Shown in pieces: positions 33,412-41,769 of a stretch of DNA of 64,000 nt (positions are counted from its first letter, which is position 1; each line of letters starts with the position of its first letter). Source of the stretch: Pseudonocardia petroleophila (GTDB lineage: Bacteria > Actinomycetota > Actinomycetes > Mycobacteriales > Pseudonocardiaceae); contig NZ_CP060131.1 of NCBI RefSeq assembly GCF_014235185.1, forward strand, positions 4,533,501 to 4,597,500. The letters run 5' to 3'. Under the pieces are notes generated by a model. The model worked only from the letters and a program-made list of their open reading frames with translations. It was not told the DNA's origin and made no database searches. A program made the position numbers and the translations under genes.

Positions 33412-34560
33412 CTACGTCGCCGCGGCGGCCAGCCGCCGCACCGCCTCGACGATCACCGGTTCGGGGTGCGAGGCGTAGCAGCAGCGGATCTCCGACGGCG
33501 CGGGGGAGCCCACCGCGAACGCGCTGCCGGGCACGAACCCGACCCCGTGCTCCAGCGCGCGGGGCAGCAGCGCCGTGGTGTCGACACCGGGCAGCTCCAG
33601 CCAGCAGAACATCCCGCCCGTCGGCACCGAGCAGACGGCGCCGGGCAGGTGCTCCGCGACGGCCGCGGTGAAGGCGCGGGCGCGGCCCGCGGTGGCGGCC
33701 CGGACGGCGTGCAGGTGGGCGTCGAGGAAGGCGGTGTCGGCGAGCAGGTCGGCGGCGATCGCCTGCGTCAGCGACGACGTGCACAGGTCGGTGCACTGCT
33801 TGAGCCGCTCGACGGCGGCCAGCACGTCGGGCGGGCCGGACAGCCAGCCGACGCGCAGGGCCGGGGCCAGCACCTTCGACGTGCTGCCGAGCCGGATCAC
33901 GCGGTCGGAGTGCGCGGCGACCGGGAGCGGGGGAGCGCCGTCGAAGGCGAGCAGGCCGTACGGGTCGTCCTCGACGATCGCGAAGCCGTACCGCTCCGCC
34001 AGGGCGGCCAGCCGGACGCGCCGTGCGGGGGAGAGGGTGACGCCGCGCGGGTTGTGGAAGGTCGACACGGTGTGCACGAGCCGCGGGCGCAACCCGTCGC
34101 GCAGCCGGTCCGCCAGCACGTCGACGCGCAGGCCGTCGGCGTCGAGCGGGACGGGGTGCAGCGCGGCGCCCGCGGCCTGGAACACCTGCAGCGCCCCGAC
34201 GTAGGCCGGGTCCTCGACCACGACGGCGTCGCCGGGGTCGAGCACCGCGCGGGCGACGAGGTCGAGCGCCTGCTGCGACCCCGTCGTCACGACGACCTCG
34301 GTGATCCCGCGGCCGCAGCGCGCGGTCTCGTGGGCGGCGAGGACGGCGCGCAGGGCGGGGAGCCCGGCCGTCTCGCCGTACTGGATCGACGCGGGGTCGG
34401 CGAGCGCGGCCGCGGCGGCGTCGGCGATCCGCCCGCGGGGCATGAGGTCGGCGGCGGGCAGGCCGCCGGCCAGGCTGATCACCTCGGGACGGGAGGTGAG
34501 GGCGAGCAGGTCGCGGATGGCGGAGCCGCGGACGGCGCGCGACGCGGTGGACAGGTGCAC
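33412..34560 (-). CDS. PLP-dependent aminotransferase, 2-aminoadipate/MocR-type catalytic domain
   Basis: This second aminotransferase, 382 residues from GTG 34560, resembles LysN and the catalytic half of MocR proteins: VISLAGGLPAADLMP, IQYGETAGLPALR, TTGSQQALDLVARAVLDPGD and the Schiff-base lysine Lys229 in LGSTSKVLAPALRVGW. The usual NPTG is HNPRG here. It lacks the GntR DNA-binding domain of true MocR regulators. It lies directly upstream of the Lrp gene on the same strand. The start was chosen by the conserved N-terminus; the frame is open further upstream. Confidence 0.87.
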   Translation of the reverse strand: MHLSTASRAVRGSAIRDLLALTSRPEVISLAGGLPAADLMPRGRIADAAAAALADPASIQYGETAGLPALRAVLAAHETARCGRGITEVVVTTGSQQALDLVARAVLDPGDAVVVEDPAYVGALQVFQAAGAALHPVPLDADGLRVDVLADRLRDGLRPRLVHTVSTFHNPRGVTLSPARRVRLAALAERYGFAIVEDDPYGLLAFDGAPPLPVAAHSDRVIRLGSTSKVLAPALRVGWLSGPPDVLAAVERLKQCTDLCTSSLTQAIAADLLADTAFLDAHLHAVRAATAGRARAFTAAVAEHLPGAVCSVPTGGMFCWLELPGVDTTALLPRALEHGVGFVPGSAFAVGSPAPSEIRCCYASHPEPVIVEAVRRLAAAAT

Positions 34561-34755
34561 GGGAACCTCGCGGGGTCGACCGGACGGGTGGGGCGTCCTG
34601 GATCGACAGGGCGGGTGGTGCGGTCCGGGGTGGCGGTCCGGGTCCGATGATGCCGAACGCTCCCGCGATACGGAACAACCTTCCCGATCAGTGGGAACCG
34701 ATCCACCTCTTTCGACCGATGCCGCCACCGCCGGACATCTCTAGCGTCAGGAGGC

Positions 34756-34968
34756 ATGAACCCGAAGACGATGCTCGGAGCGGTGCTGGTGGGGGCCGGT
34801 CTGGTGCTGGCCCTGGTGCTCCCGGAGCTGCGGTACCTGTGGTTCGAGGGCCGGCCGCTGGGGATCCTGCTGGCCGTGATCGGCGCGTTCGAACTGTTCG
34901 ACGGCTACCGGCGGGAGCGGAGCGGGAAGGACGTCGACGCCGGACGGGAGCGCCCGGACCGGGGGTGA
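34756..34968 (+). CDS. Small two-helix membrane protein
   Basis: A 70-residue protein with two hydrophobic stretches (about 6-24 and 33-46) and a charged C-terminus RRERSGKDVDAGRERPDRG. The ATG has an AGGAGG site 5 nt upstream. I do not recognise the family. The preceding 195-bp divergent gap (34561-34755) contains the short inverted repeat TTCCC-N7-GGGAA (34681-34697) and otherwise nothing clear. Confidence 0.65.
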   Translation: MNPKTMLGAVLVGAGLVLALVLPELRYLWFEGRPLGILLAVIGAFELFDGYRRERSGKDVDAGRERPDRG

Positions 34969-34992
34969 GGCGGCGCGTGGCAGGGTGGGACC

Positions 34993-36345
34993 GTGAGCAC
35001 CGACGCGGACGGGCTGTTCGCGCTCGACGAGCCGGCCCCCGACCCCACCTCCGAGCCCCCGCGGGCCACCGCCCCGCTGGCCGCGCGGATGCGCCCGCGC
35101 ACGCTCGACGAGGTCGTCGGCCAGGCCCACCTGCTCGCCCCCGGGGCCCCGCTGCGGCGGCTCGTCGAGGGAGGGGCGGCGGCGTCGGTGCTGCTCTACG
35201 GCCCGCCCGGCACCGGGAAGACCACGATCGCACGGCTGCTCGCCGGTGTCGGGTCGCGGCACTTCGTCGCGCTGTCGGCGCTGTCGAGCGGGGTCAAGGA
35301 GCTGCGCGAGGTGATCGCCGACGCCAAGCGCCGCCGCGACCACCACGACCAGCAGACCGTGCTGTTCATCGACGAGGTGCACCGCTTCTCCAAGACCCAG
35401 CAGGACGCACTGCTCGGCGCCGTCGAGGACCGGCTGGTGCTGCTCGTCGCGGCCACCACGGAGAACCCGTCGTTCTCGGTGGTCTCGCCGCTGCTGTCGC
35501 GCTCGCTCGTACTGCAGCTGCAGTCGCTCACCGAGGACGACGTGCGCGCGCTGCTGCGCCGGGCCGTCGCCGACCCGCGGGGCCTGGCCGCCGCCGTCGA
35601 GCTCGCGCCGGAGGCCGAGGACGCACTCGTCCGGCTCGCCGCGGGCGACGCCCGGCGCGCGCTGACCGCACTGGAGGCCAGCGCCGACGGGGTGGTCGGC
35701 ACCGGGGCCACCGTGATCGACGTGCCCGCGGTCGAGCGGGCCGTCACCGAGGCCACCGTCCGCTACGACCGCCAGGGCGACCAGCACTACGACGTCATCA
35801 GCGCGTTCATCAAGTCCATCCGCGGCTCCGACCCCGACGCCGCGCTGCACTACCTCGCCCGCATGATCGTCGCGGGGGAGGACGCCCGGTTCATCGCGCG
35901 GCGGCTGATGGTGCACGCGAGCGAGGACATCGGGCTCGCCGACCCCACCGCGCTGCAGGCCGCCGTCGCCGCCGCCCAGGTCGTCCAGCTGATCGGGATG
36001 CCCGAGGCCCGCCTCGCGCTCGCCCAGGCCACGGTGCACCTGGCGACGGCGCCGAAGTCGAACGCGGTGATCGTCGGCATCGACGAGGCCATGGCCGAGG
36101 TCCGCGCCGGGGCCGTGGGCGCGGTGCCGCCGCACCTGCGCGACGGGCACTACGCCGGCGCCGAGAAGCTCGGCAACGCGGTGGGCTACCGCTACCCGCA
36201 CAGCCATCCGGACGGCGTACTGGCCCAGCAGTACCCGCCCGACGCGGTGGTCGGGAAGGACTACTACCGCCCCACCCCGCACGGCGGGGAGCGCACGCTG
36301 TCCGAGCGGCTGGCCAAGCTGCGCCGGGTCGTCCGCGGGCGCTAG
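34993..36345 (+). CDS. rarA: Replication-associated recombination protein RarA (MgsA)
   Basis: RarA is an AAA+ ATPase related to clamp loaders that acts at stalled forks. The 450-residue protein has an unstructured N-terminus, PLAARMRPRTLDEVVGQ, Walker A YGPPGTGKTTIAR, Walker B VLFIDEVHRFSKTQ, sensor 1 ATTENPSFSV, and the C-terminal tetramerisation domain (YDVISAFIKSIRGSD, RFIARRLMVHASEDIG, NAVGYRYPHSH). It matches Rv2559c in position and size. CAGGGT (34981-34986) lies 6 nt before GTG 34993. Its stop overlaps the convergent DUF4185 stop by 4 bp. Confidence 0.95.
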   Translation: MSTDADGLFALDEPAPDPTSEPPRATAPLAARMRPRTLDEVVGQAHLLAPGAPLRRLVEGGAAASVLLYGPPGTGKTTIARLLAGVGSRHFVALSALSSGVKELREVIADAKRRRDHHDQQTVLFIDEVHRFSKTQQDALLGAVEDRLVLLVAATTENPSFSVVSPLLSRSLVLQLQSLTEDDVRALLRRAVADPRGLAAAVELAPEAEDALVRLAAGDARRALTALEASADGVVGTGATVIDVPAVERAVTEATVRYDRQGDQHYDVISAFIKSIRGSDPDAALHYLARMIVAGEDARFIARRLMVHASEDIGLADPTALQAAVAAAQVVQLIGMPEARLALAQATVHLATAPKSNAVIVGIDEAMAEVRAGAVGAVPPHLRDGHYAGAEKLGNAVGYRYPHSHPDGVLAQQYPPDAVVGKDYYRPTPHGGERTLSERLAKLRRVVRGR

Positions 36346-37346
36346 CCCGAGAGGTCGGCGCGGAACTGCATCGCCCGGTAGGGCCAGTTCCGCGCGGTGT
36401 TCCACTGGCTCACGACCAGGTGCAGGTCGGCCCGGGTGCTGCCGGGCAGCACGTAGCCGCCGTAGAGCTGGGCCACCCGCCCGGCCGCGTGGTCCTCGTG
36501 CTCCCACGCGCAGCCGTGCAGCACCGTCTCGCGGCGGGCGGTGTGCAGGTCGTCGAGGGGGGAGGCGAGGTCGAGGACGTCGATGCGGTAGTTCCCGGCG
36601 TCGAACACCGAGAGCAGCCAGCGGTCCTCGACGCGGCGCAGCGACAGCTCGCCGAACGCGCCCGGCAGGGCGACGGTCGGCGGCCGGCCCCACGCCCAGC
36701 CCGCGTCCGGGGTGAAGCCCCAGCTCTCCCACGCGCCCGTCTCCGTGATCCGGTCCTCGGGCACCCGGTGCAGGACCAGGCCGTGGGCGCGCTGGAAGCC
36801 GGTGGTGAACGCGTAGACGAACCCGTCGTCGCCGCGCTCCCAGGTGAGCATCTGGAACAGGCCGTCGTGGTGCCCGCCCGGCCAGCGGACGCCGGTGGGG
36901 CGCCAGGTGACGCCCTGGTCGCGCGAGGAGTGGATCTCCGTCCAGTGCACGTGGCCCAGCTCCCGGCACACCATGACGTGCAGGTACATCGTGTCGCCGA
37001 CGGTGATCACGTCGGTGGGCAGCACCGTCGTGACCCGCCGGGGTCGGCGCGCGAACCAGCGGGGGAGCTGGTGGACGTAGCGCACCACCTGCCGGGCCCG
37101 CCGGCCCCGCCCGGCGCTGCCCGTCCAGCGCAGCCCGGTCGGCACCGAGGCCGGGTCGCCGAACAGCACCACCGGCGAGCGCCAGCCGCGGCCGCCCGCA
37201 CGGGGGGAGGCGAAGGTGTCGCCGAACACCGAGACCAGCCGCCCGTCCGGGGCCGTGGTCGTGGTGCCGAGGTCGGTGCCGCCGATGCCGAACGCGTCGG
37301 TGTGGCCGGGCCCGGTGAGATCACGGACCTTGGTGGCGACGCCCAT
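36342..37346 (-). CDS. DUF4185 domain-containing protein
   Basis: The 334-residue protein has the DUF4185 pattern: GIGGTDLGTTTTAPDGRLVSVFGDTF at the start (positions 20-45), repeated beta-propeller-like strands such as GDTMYLHVMVCRELG and SSRDQGVTWRPTG, and a C-terminal GGYVLPGSTRADLHLVVSQWNT. Family members resemble glycosidase-like propellers and some are secreted; no signal peptide is visible here. CACGCT (37359-37354) ends 7 nt before ATG 37346. Function is unknown. Confidence 0.85.
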   Translation of the reverse strand: MGVATKVRDLTGPGHTDAFGIGGTDLGTTTTAPDGRLVSVFGDTFASPRAGGRGWRSPVVLFGDPASVPTGLRWTGSAGRGRRARQVVRYVHQLPRWFARRPRRVTTVLPTDVITVGDTMYLHVMVCRELGHVHWTEIHSSRDQGVTWRPTGVRWPGGHHDGLFQMLTWERGDDGFVYAFTTGFQRAHGLVLHRVPEDRITETGAWESWGFTPDAGWAWGRPPTVALPGAFGELSLRRVEDRWLLSVFDAGNYRIDVLDLASPLDDLHTARRETVLHGCAWEHEDHAAGRVAQLYGGYVLPGSTRADLHLVVSQWNTARNWPYRAMQFRADLSG

Positions 37347-37386
37347 GGGCCAGAGCGTGCCACGCCGCCGGGTCCGCGCGCCGCGG

Positions 37387-38622
37387 TCAGGCCGGGTCCC
37401 GCTCGATCGGGCAGCTCATGCACCGCGGCCCGCCCCGGCCGCGGCCGAGCTCGCCACCGGGGATGTCGAGCACCTCGATGCCGTGGCGGCGCAGGAACGT
37501 GTTGGTGGTGACGTTGCGCTCGTAGGTGACGACGACCCCGGGCGCGACGGCGAGGACGTTGCAGCCGTCGTCCCACTGCTCCCGCTCGGCCGCGTGGACG
37601 TCCTGCTCCGCGGTGAGGACGCGGATCCCCGGCAGGCCCAGCGCCCCGGCGATCGCGGCGTGCATGCCGTCCGGGGAGTGGTCGGTGACGTGCAGCTCCT
37701 TCTCGGTGTCGCCGGGCCGCACGGTGTAGGCGGGGAGCATCCCCAGGCCCGCGTACTTCGTGAACGTCTCCGGGTCGACCATGGTCATCACGGTGTCGAG
37801 GTGCATCAGCGCGCGGGTCTCGGGCATCCGCAGCGCGACGATCCGGTCGATCTCGCCGCCCGCGAACAGCGCCCGCGCCAGCCGCTCCACGCCCGCGGCC
37901 GTCGTCCGCTCGCTCATCCCCACCAGCACCGCTCCGCCCCCGAGCACGAGCATGTCGCCGCCCTCGGTGGTGGCGACGCCGTTCTCCGAGCCCGCCGACC
38001 AGATCCGGAACCCGGCGTCGGCGAACAGGGGGTGCCAGCGGTAGACGGCCTCGTAGTGCACGGTCTCGCGGATGCGCGCCTGCTTGCGCATGCTGTTGAT
38101 CGACACGCCGCCGCCGATCCAGGCCGACGTGTCGCGGGTGTAGAGGTGGTTGGGCAGGGGCTCGAGGACGAAGTCGTCGGGCTCCAGGACGTGGAAGGCG
38201 ACCGAGCGCGGCTCCGGGATCCGGTCGAGCACCTCGCGCTTGGTGATCCCGCCGACCAGGTGCTCGGTCAGGGTGTCGAGGTCCATCGCGTCGAAGCAGT
38301 TGCGCAGCGCGTCGATGGCCATGGGGCCGTACACGCGCTCGTCGAAGATCCGGTCCAGGACGTGGGCGTGCGCCTCCGGGATCCCGACGGTCGTGCGCAG
38401 CAGCTCGCCGAACAGGTGGACGGCGACGCCGCGGGAGGCCAGCACCTCGGCGAACCGGTCGTGCTCCTCCTGCGCCCGCTGCACCCACAGCACGTCGTCG
38501 AAGAGCAGCCGGTCCTTGTTGCCGGGGGTGAGCCGCTTCAGCTCGAGGCCGGGGCGGTGCAGGATCACCTGGCGGAGCCGTCCGACCTCGGAGTCGACGC
38601 GGAAGGGATCGGGGCGGGGCAT
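37387..38622 (-). CDS. arcA: Arginine deiminase
   Basis: ArcA converts arginine to citrulline and ammonia. The protein has LLFDDVLWVQRAQEEHD, the catalytic-fold motif EGGDMLVLGGGAVLVGMSERTT, MHLDTVMTMVD and the C-terminal GGPRCMSCPIERDP with the nucleophile Cys401. ATG 38622 gives 411 residues and follows CACGAT (38635-38630) by 7 nt; ATG 38631, three codons earlier, is the alternative. No arcB, arcC or ArcD antiporter lies nearby, so a complete deiminase pathway is not encoded here. Confidence 0.94.
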   Translation of the reverse strand: MPRPDPFRVDSEVGRLRQVILHRPGLELKRLTPGNKDRLLFDDVLWVQRAQEEHDRFAEVLASRGVAVHLFGELLRTTVGIPEAHAHVLDRIFDERVYGPMAIDALRNCFDAMDLDTLTEHLVGGITKREVLDRIPEPRSVAFHVLEPDDFVLEPLPNHLYTRDTSAWIGGGVSINSMRKQARIRETVHYEAVYRWHPLFADAGFRIWSAGSENGVATTEGGDMLVLGGGAVLVGMSERTTAAGVERLARALFAGGEIDRIVALRMPETRALMHLDTVMTMVDPETFTKYAGLGMLPAYTVRPGDTEKELHVTDHSPDGMHAAIAGALGLPGIRVLTAEQDVHAAEREQWDDGCNVLAVAPGVVVTYERNVTTNTFLRRHGIEVLDIPGGELGRGRGGPRCMSCPIERDPA

Positions 38623-38716
38623 GCGTGTCATCGTGGCACCCGGGGACGCCGACCGGCCCGACGAGCGGACCGCCCTCGTCGCCGACGGCCCGGCCCGCCG
38701 GGGGCGCGTACGGTCC

Positions 38717-39811
38717 TCAGCCCAGCGTGATCTCGAGGTTCGGCACGTTCGGGCTCTCCGCCGACTTGAGCCGCTTCCAGCCCAGGGGCGAGGTCTCGTC
38801 GGCGGCCCGCAGCATCATGGTCCCGGTCGGGGCGCCGGCCGCGGACCAGGCCCGGACCAGCTCGGTGACGTCGACCTGCGTCCAGCCCGCCGCGCAGGCC
38901 GGGGCGTTGCCGCGGGTCTCGGTGCTGGTCGACCACAGCCGCTCGGCGACGGGCTGGTTCGCGAAGCGCGTCGCCGGCCCGACGGCCGGGGTCGACCAGA
39001 CCTCCCACGCGGCCGGGGTGCACGAGGACGACCAGTCCTGGTGCACGCGCAGCACGGCCGAGCCGATCGGGCGGCCGGTCACCTCGGCGAGGTCCCAGGA
39101 CAGGAAGCTGCGGGCCACGGCCACGCCGTCGTAGCTGCCCAGGCGAAGGTCCGGGTCGCCGGAGGCGTCGCTGCGCAGGATCGTCGACTGCACGGTCGTG
39201 TCGAACGGGGCCGGGGTCGCGCCGTCGACCGGGGCGGAGGCGACGACGCGGCTGACGGCCGACTCGGTGGCGGTCCCCTCGACCACCCGCTCGGCCCCGG
39301 CGGTGGTCGAGGTCAGGGCCAGCACCGGGGCCGGGCCGACCGGGGTGCCGGCCTTCCGGATCGACGCGGCGAAGCCGGTGCGGGTGGCCTCGACGACGAG
39401 GTCGTAGCCCGGCGCCACCTGCGGGTAGGTGGCGCGGTGGCCGGCGAGCGCCGGCGCGGGGAGCGGGCCGGGGCCGACCGGGGCGAGGGCGGCGGAGCCG
39501 CCGCCGACCCAGCGCACGACCGGTCCGGTGGGGGTGAGCGTGAGGTCGTGGAGGGCGGCGGCGGGGCGGATGAGTCCGTCCGGACCTGATCCGAGGGTGA
39601 GGTCGACGGGGACCCACTCGGCCCCGCGGCGCAGCTGCACCGGTCCGGCGAAGAGCGTCACGGCGCGCGACCCGTCGACGCGGGCGACGCTCGTGCTGGT
39701 CTCGGTGCGGGTCTCGGGGGTGTCCGGTTCGTCCGCACCCGCCGTCCCCGGGACGGCCAGCGCGAGTGCGACACCCAGGATCACCGCGGTGCGTGCCGCG
39801 TACGTGTTCAT
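38717..39811 (-). CDS. Secreted DNRLRE domain-containing protein
   Basis: The 364-residue protein starts with a signal peptide (MNTYAARTAVILGVALALAV then PGTAGA), followed by about 180 residues seen ahead of DNRLRE domains in actinobacterial wall proteins and a DNRLRE domain (SFLSWDLAEVTGRPIGSAVL to the C-terminus). Two cysteines, in SSCTPAA and APACAAG, may pair. Such domains are often parts of very large polymorphic-toxin or surface proteins; here it stands alone. A start 21 codons upstream is open but would precede the signal peptide with a charged stretch. Confidence 0.78.
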   Translation of the reverse strand: MNTYAARTAVILGVALALAVPGTAGADEPDTPETRTETSTSVARVDGSRAVTLFAGPVQLRRGAEWVPVDLTLGSGPDGLIRPAAALHDLTLTPTGPVVRWVGGGSAALAPVGPGPLPAPALAGHRATYPQVAPGYDLVVEATRTGFAASIRKAGTPVGPAPVLALTSTTAGAERVVEGTATESAVSRVVASAPVDGATPAPFDTTVQSTILRSDASGDPDLRLGSYDGVAVARSFLSWDLAEVTGRPIGSAVLRVHQDWSSSCTPAAWEVWSTPAVGPATRFANQPVAERLWSTSTETRGNAPACAAGWTQVDVTELVRAWSAAGAPTGTMMLRAADETSPLGWKRLKSAESPNVPNLEITLG

Positions 39812-39943
39812 GATCGTGATCAGACGGGGTGTGACGCAGAGCCGACAAGATCCACGGGCGCGTCGCACCCACACCGGTGACGGAGACCACCCCTTCGGGG
39901 ACTCGTGTGACCGGCGGATCGCCGAGCGGTACCGCCGTCCGGC

Positions 39944-40636
39944 TCAGGAGCGACGGCGGAACGGGCGATCGTCGTAGGGGCCGTTCAGCAGCAGCTCGGG
40001 TCGCAGCGCGCCGAACAGCACGGTGAGCAACAGCTCGGCCCGGGCCTCGGCCGGCTCGTCGGGCCGGTTCATCGTGCGCGTGAGGAGCGTGTTGACGAGC
40101 ATCGCGCTGATGTCGGCCGCGACCGGGTAGGCCCGCAGCTCCCCGGTGCGCTGACCGTGCTCGATCAGCACCCGGATCGAGTCGGGGACCGGGGCCAACA
40201 GGCGCGGGTCGATCTCGTCGGCCGGGTCGGCGGGACCCTCGACGCGGATCGTGTAGTCCTGCACCGCGGAGAAGAACGACGCGGTGAGCTCCCGGTGCCG
40301 CGAGGTGATCCGGGCCAGGGCCCTGACCTGGTCCTCCAGGGCGGCGACCGCCGCCCGGCCCGTGGACACGTCGCGCTCGGCCTGCACGAACAGCGGCCGC
40401 ACCAGCGGCGCGTAGACGTGCCCGATCAGCGAGTGCTTGGACGGGAAGTGGTTGTACGCGGTGGCGGCGGACACCCCGGCCGCGGCCGCGATGTCCTCGA
40501 TCCGGGTGCGCGCCCATCCCCGGGAGCCGAACGTGGCGTCGGCAGCGTCGAGCAGCGCGCGCCGCGTTCGGTCACGCTTCGTCTGGGCGGCCCGGGCCCG
40601 TGGATCGGCCGCTCGGGGTTCGTCGGCGGAGGACAT
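39944..40636 (-). CDS. TetR family transcriptional regulator
   Basis: The 230-residue protein has a typical TetR N-terminal helix-turn-helix (RIEDIAAAAGVSAATAYNHF, near 46-65) and a helical ligand domain. ATG 40636 is supported by TACTCT (40649-40644) exactly 7 nt upstream; an ATG six codons earlier is less likely. It is divergent from the sigma factor gene, with a 15-bp palindrome between them that is probably its operator. Confidence 0.9.
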   Translation of the reverse strand: MSSADEPRAADPRARAAQTKRDRTRRALLDAADATFGSRGWARTRIEDIAAAAGVSAATAYNHFPSKHSLIGHVYAPLVRPLFVQAERDVSTGRAAVAALEDQVRALARITSRHRELTASFFSAVQDYTIRVEGPADPADEIDPRLLAPVPDSIRVLIEHGQRTGELRAYPVAADISAMLVNTLLTRTMNRPDEPAEARAELLLTVLFGALRPELLLNGPYDDRPFRRRS

Positions 40637-40672
40637 CGAACGCAGAGTAACCAATCATCGGCCGAAGTGCTC

Positions 40673-40702
40673 TTGACTCCAACTTGGAGTGTCACCCAAA
40701 AT
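40673..40702 (+). promoter_or_regulatory. Candidate promoter of the SigD-like gene
   Basis: TTGACT (40673-40678) and CAAAAT (40697-40702) are 18 bp apart and would fire toward the sigma factor gene. The leader down to 40908 is about 200 nt and shows no other clear gene, although one frame from GTG 40716 stays open into the sigma gene. Confidence 0.45.
40676..40690. promoter_or_regulatory. Palindromic operator candidate ACTCCAACTTGGAGT
   Basis: Two perfect 7-bp half-sites surround one central base. The element overlaps the -35 and spacer of the sigma promoter and lies just upstream of the TetR gene's promoter, the usual position of a TetR autoregulatory operator. Confidence 0.65.
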
Positions 40703-40908
40703 GCGTACTTGAAGGGTGAACGAGTTCGTACCGCCGGGCACAGCGGGGCGGGTTCGGGAGGGTCGCGTACCGGGAGCGCTCGCGTATCTCACGGACGACG
40801 GATCCCTCCATCTGCAGGGCAGCACGAGACCCGCCCCCCGGGACCCCGGGGGCGGAGCGGTCCGCACGACGTCGGCGCCTCCGCGCGCCGATCCGGGAGG
40901 GGAACCCC

Positions 40909-40929
40909 ATGAGCGAGAGCGTCCGATGA
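40909..40929 (+). CDS. Six-codon upstream ORF coupled to the sigma factor gene
   Basis: ATG AGC GAG AGC GTC CGA TGA encodes MSESVR. It is preceded by a good ribosome binding site (GGGAGGGG, 40895-40902) and its TGA overlaps the sigma ATG at 40926. The sigma ATG itself has no clear ribosome binding site, so translation may reach it by re-initiation. This is a small motif and may be fortuitous. Confidence 0.4.
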   Translation: MSESVR

Positions 40930-41633
40930 GCACCGCGACGGTGCTGCCGCCGTTCACCGCAGAGCCCACCGAGTCCACCGCGCCCACCGCGCCCACCGAG
41001 GTCGTCGAGGTCGTCGAGGTCGTCGAGGACCAGGCGCCCGGCCTGGAGTCGATGGTCGCCGCGGCCGTCGCCGGGGAGTACCGCGCACGGGAGCGACTCC
41101 TCGCCGAGATCCACCCGTTCGTGCTCCGCTACTGCCGCGGCCGGCTCGGCCGGCAGGAGACCGTCACGGGCTCGGCCGACGACGTCGCGCAGGAGGTCTG
41201 CCTCGCCGTCGTCAGCGCGCTGCCCGCGTACAAGATGCGGGGCCTGTCGTTCCGCGCGTTCGTCTACGGGATCGCGGCGCACAAGGTCACCGACGCGTTC
41301 CGCGTCATCGGTCGCAACCGCACCGAGCCCGTCCCGGAGCTGCCCGACGCCCCCGTGTCCGACGACGGCCCGGAGCACCACCTGCTCGCCTGCGAGCTCA
41401 GCGAGCGGCTCGGCGAGCTGCTGCACATCCTCACCCCGCGCCAGCGCGAGGTCCTGGTGCTGCGCATCGCGGTCGGGCTCAGCGCGGAGGAGACCGCCGC
41501 GGCGGTCCGCTCCACGCCGGGCGCGGTGCGGGTCACCCAGCACCGGGCGCTGAACCGCCTCCGGGCCGCGCTGGGCGAGGGCGCCGTCGAGCTGATGATC
41601 CCCGTGCCGCGCACGCCCGCCGACGACGACTGA
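40926..41633 (+). CDS. sigD: RNA polymerase sigma factor, SigD-like (ECF type)
   Basis: The 235-residue protein has sigma region 2 (HPFVLRYCRGRLG, ADDVAQEVCLAVVSALP, FRAFVYGIAAHKVTDAF) and region 4 (LTPRQREVLVLRIAVGLSAEETAAAV, TPGAVRVTQHRALNRLR), very close to M. tuberculosis SigD. Its N-terminal tail contains a 9-bp tandem repeat encoding EVV units (41001-41027). No anti-sigma factor gene follows. The start is uncertain: GTG 40716 in the same frame would add 70 residues; I prefer ATG 40926 because the conserved part starts after it. Confidence 0.88.
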   Translation: MSTATVLPPFTAEPTESTAPTAPTEVVEVVEVVEDQAPGLESMVAAAVAGEYRARERLLAEIHPFVLRYCRGRLGRQETVTGSADDVAQEVCLAVVSALPAYKMRGLSFRAFVYGIAAHKVTDAFRVIGRNRTEPVPELPDAPVSDDGPEHHLLACELSERLGELLHILTPRQREVLVLRIAVGLSAEETAAAVRSTPGAVRVTQHRALNRLRAALGEGAVELMIPVPRTPADDD

Positions 41634-41769
41634 CGCCCGGTCCGCCGTCCGGCCCGGTGGATCATCGGCGGGCCGGGGCGGAGAGCGTGACCCCAGGTGG
41701 CGGGCCACCTCCCGCGCGGTAGCCTGACCGCCGATCACACTCTGTCGTCGGACGGTTCGAGGAGGCTTC

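Noticed and set aside
34681..34697. TTCCC-N7-GGGAA inverted repeat upstream of the small membrane protein
   Set aside because: Only 5-bp arms; too short to call an operator without comparative data.
40716..40925. 70-residue N-terminal extension of the SigD-like protein
   Set aside because: Possible, but it has no sigma-family likeness and no proper ribosome binding site; kept only as an alternative start.
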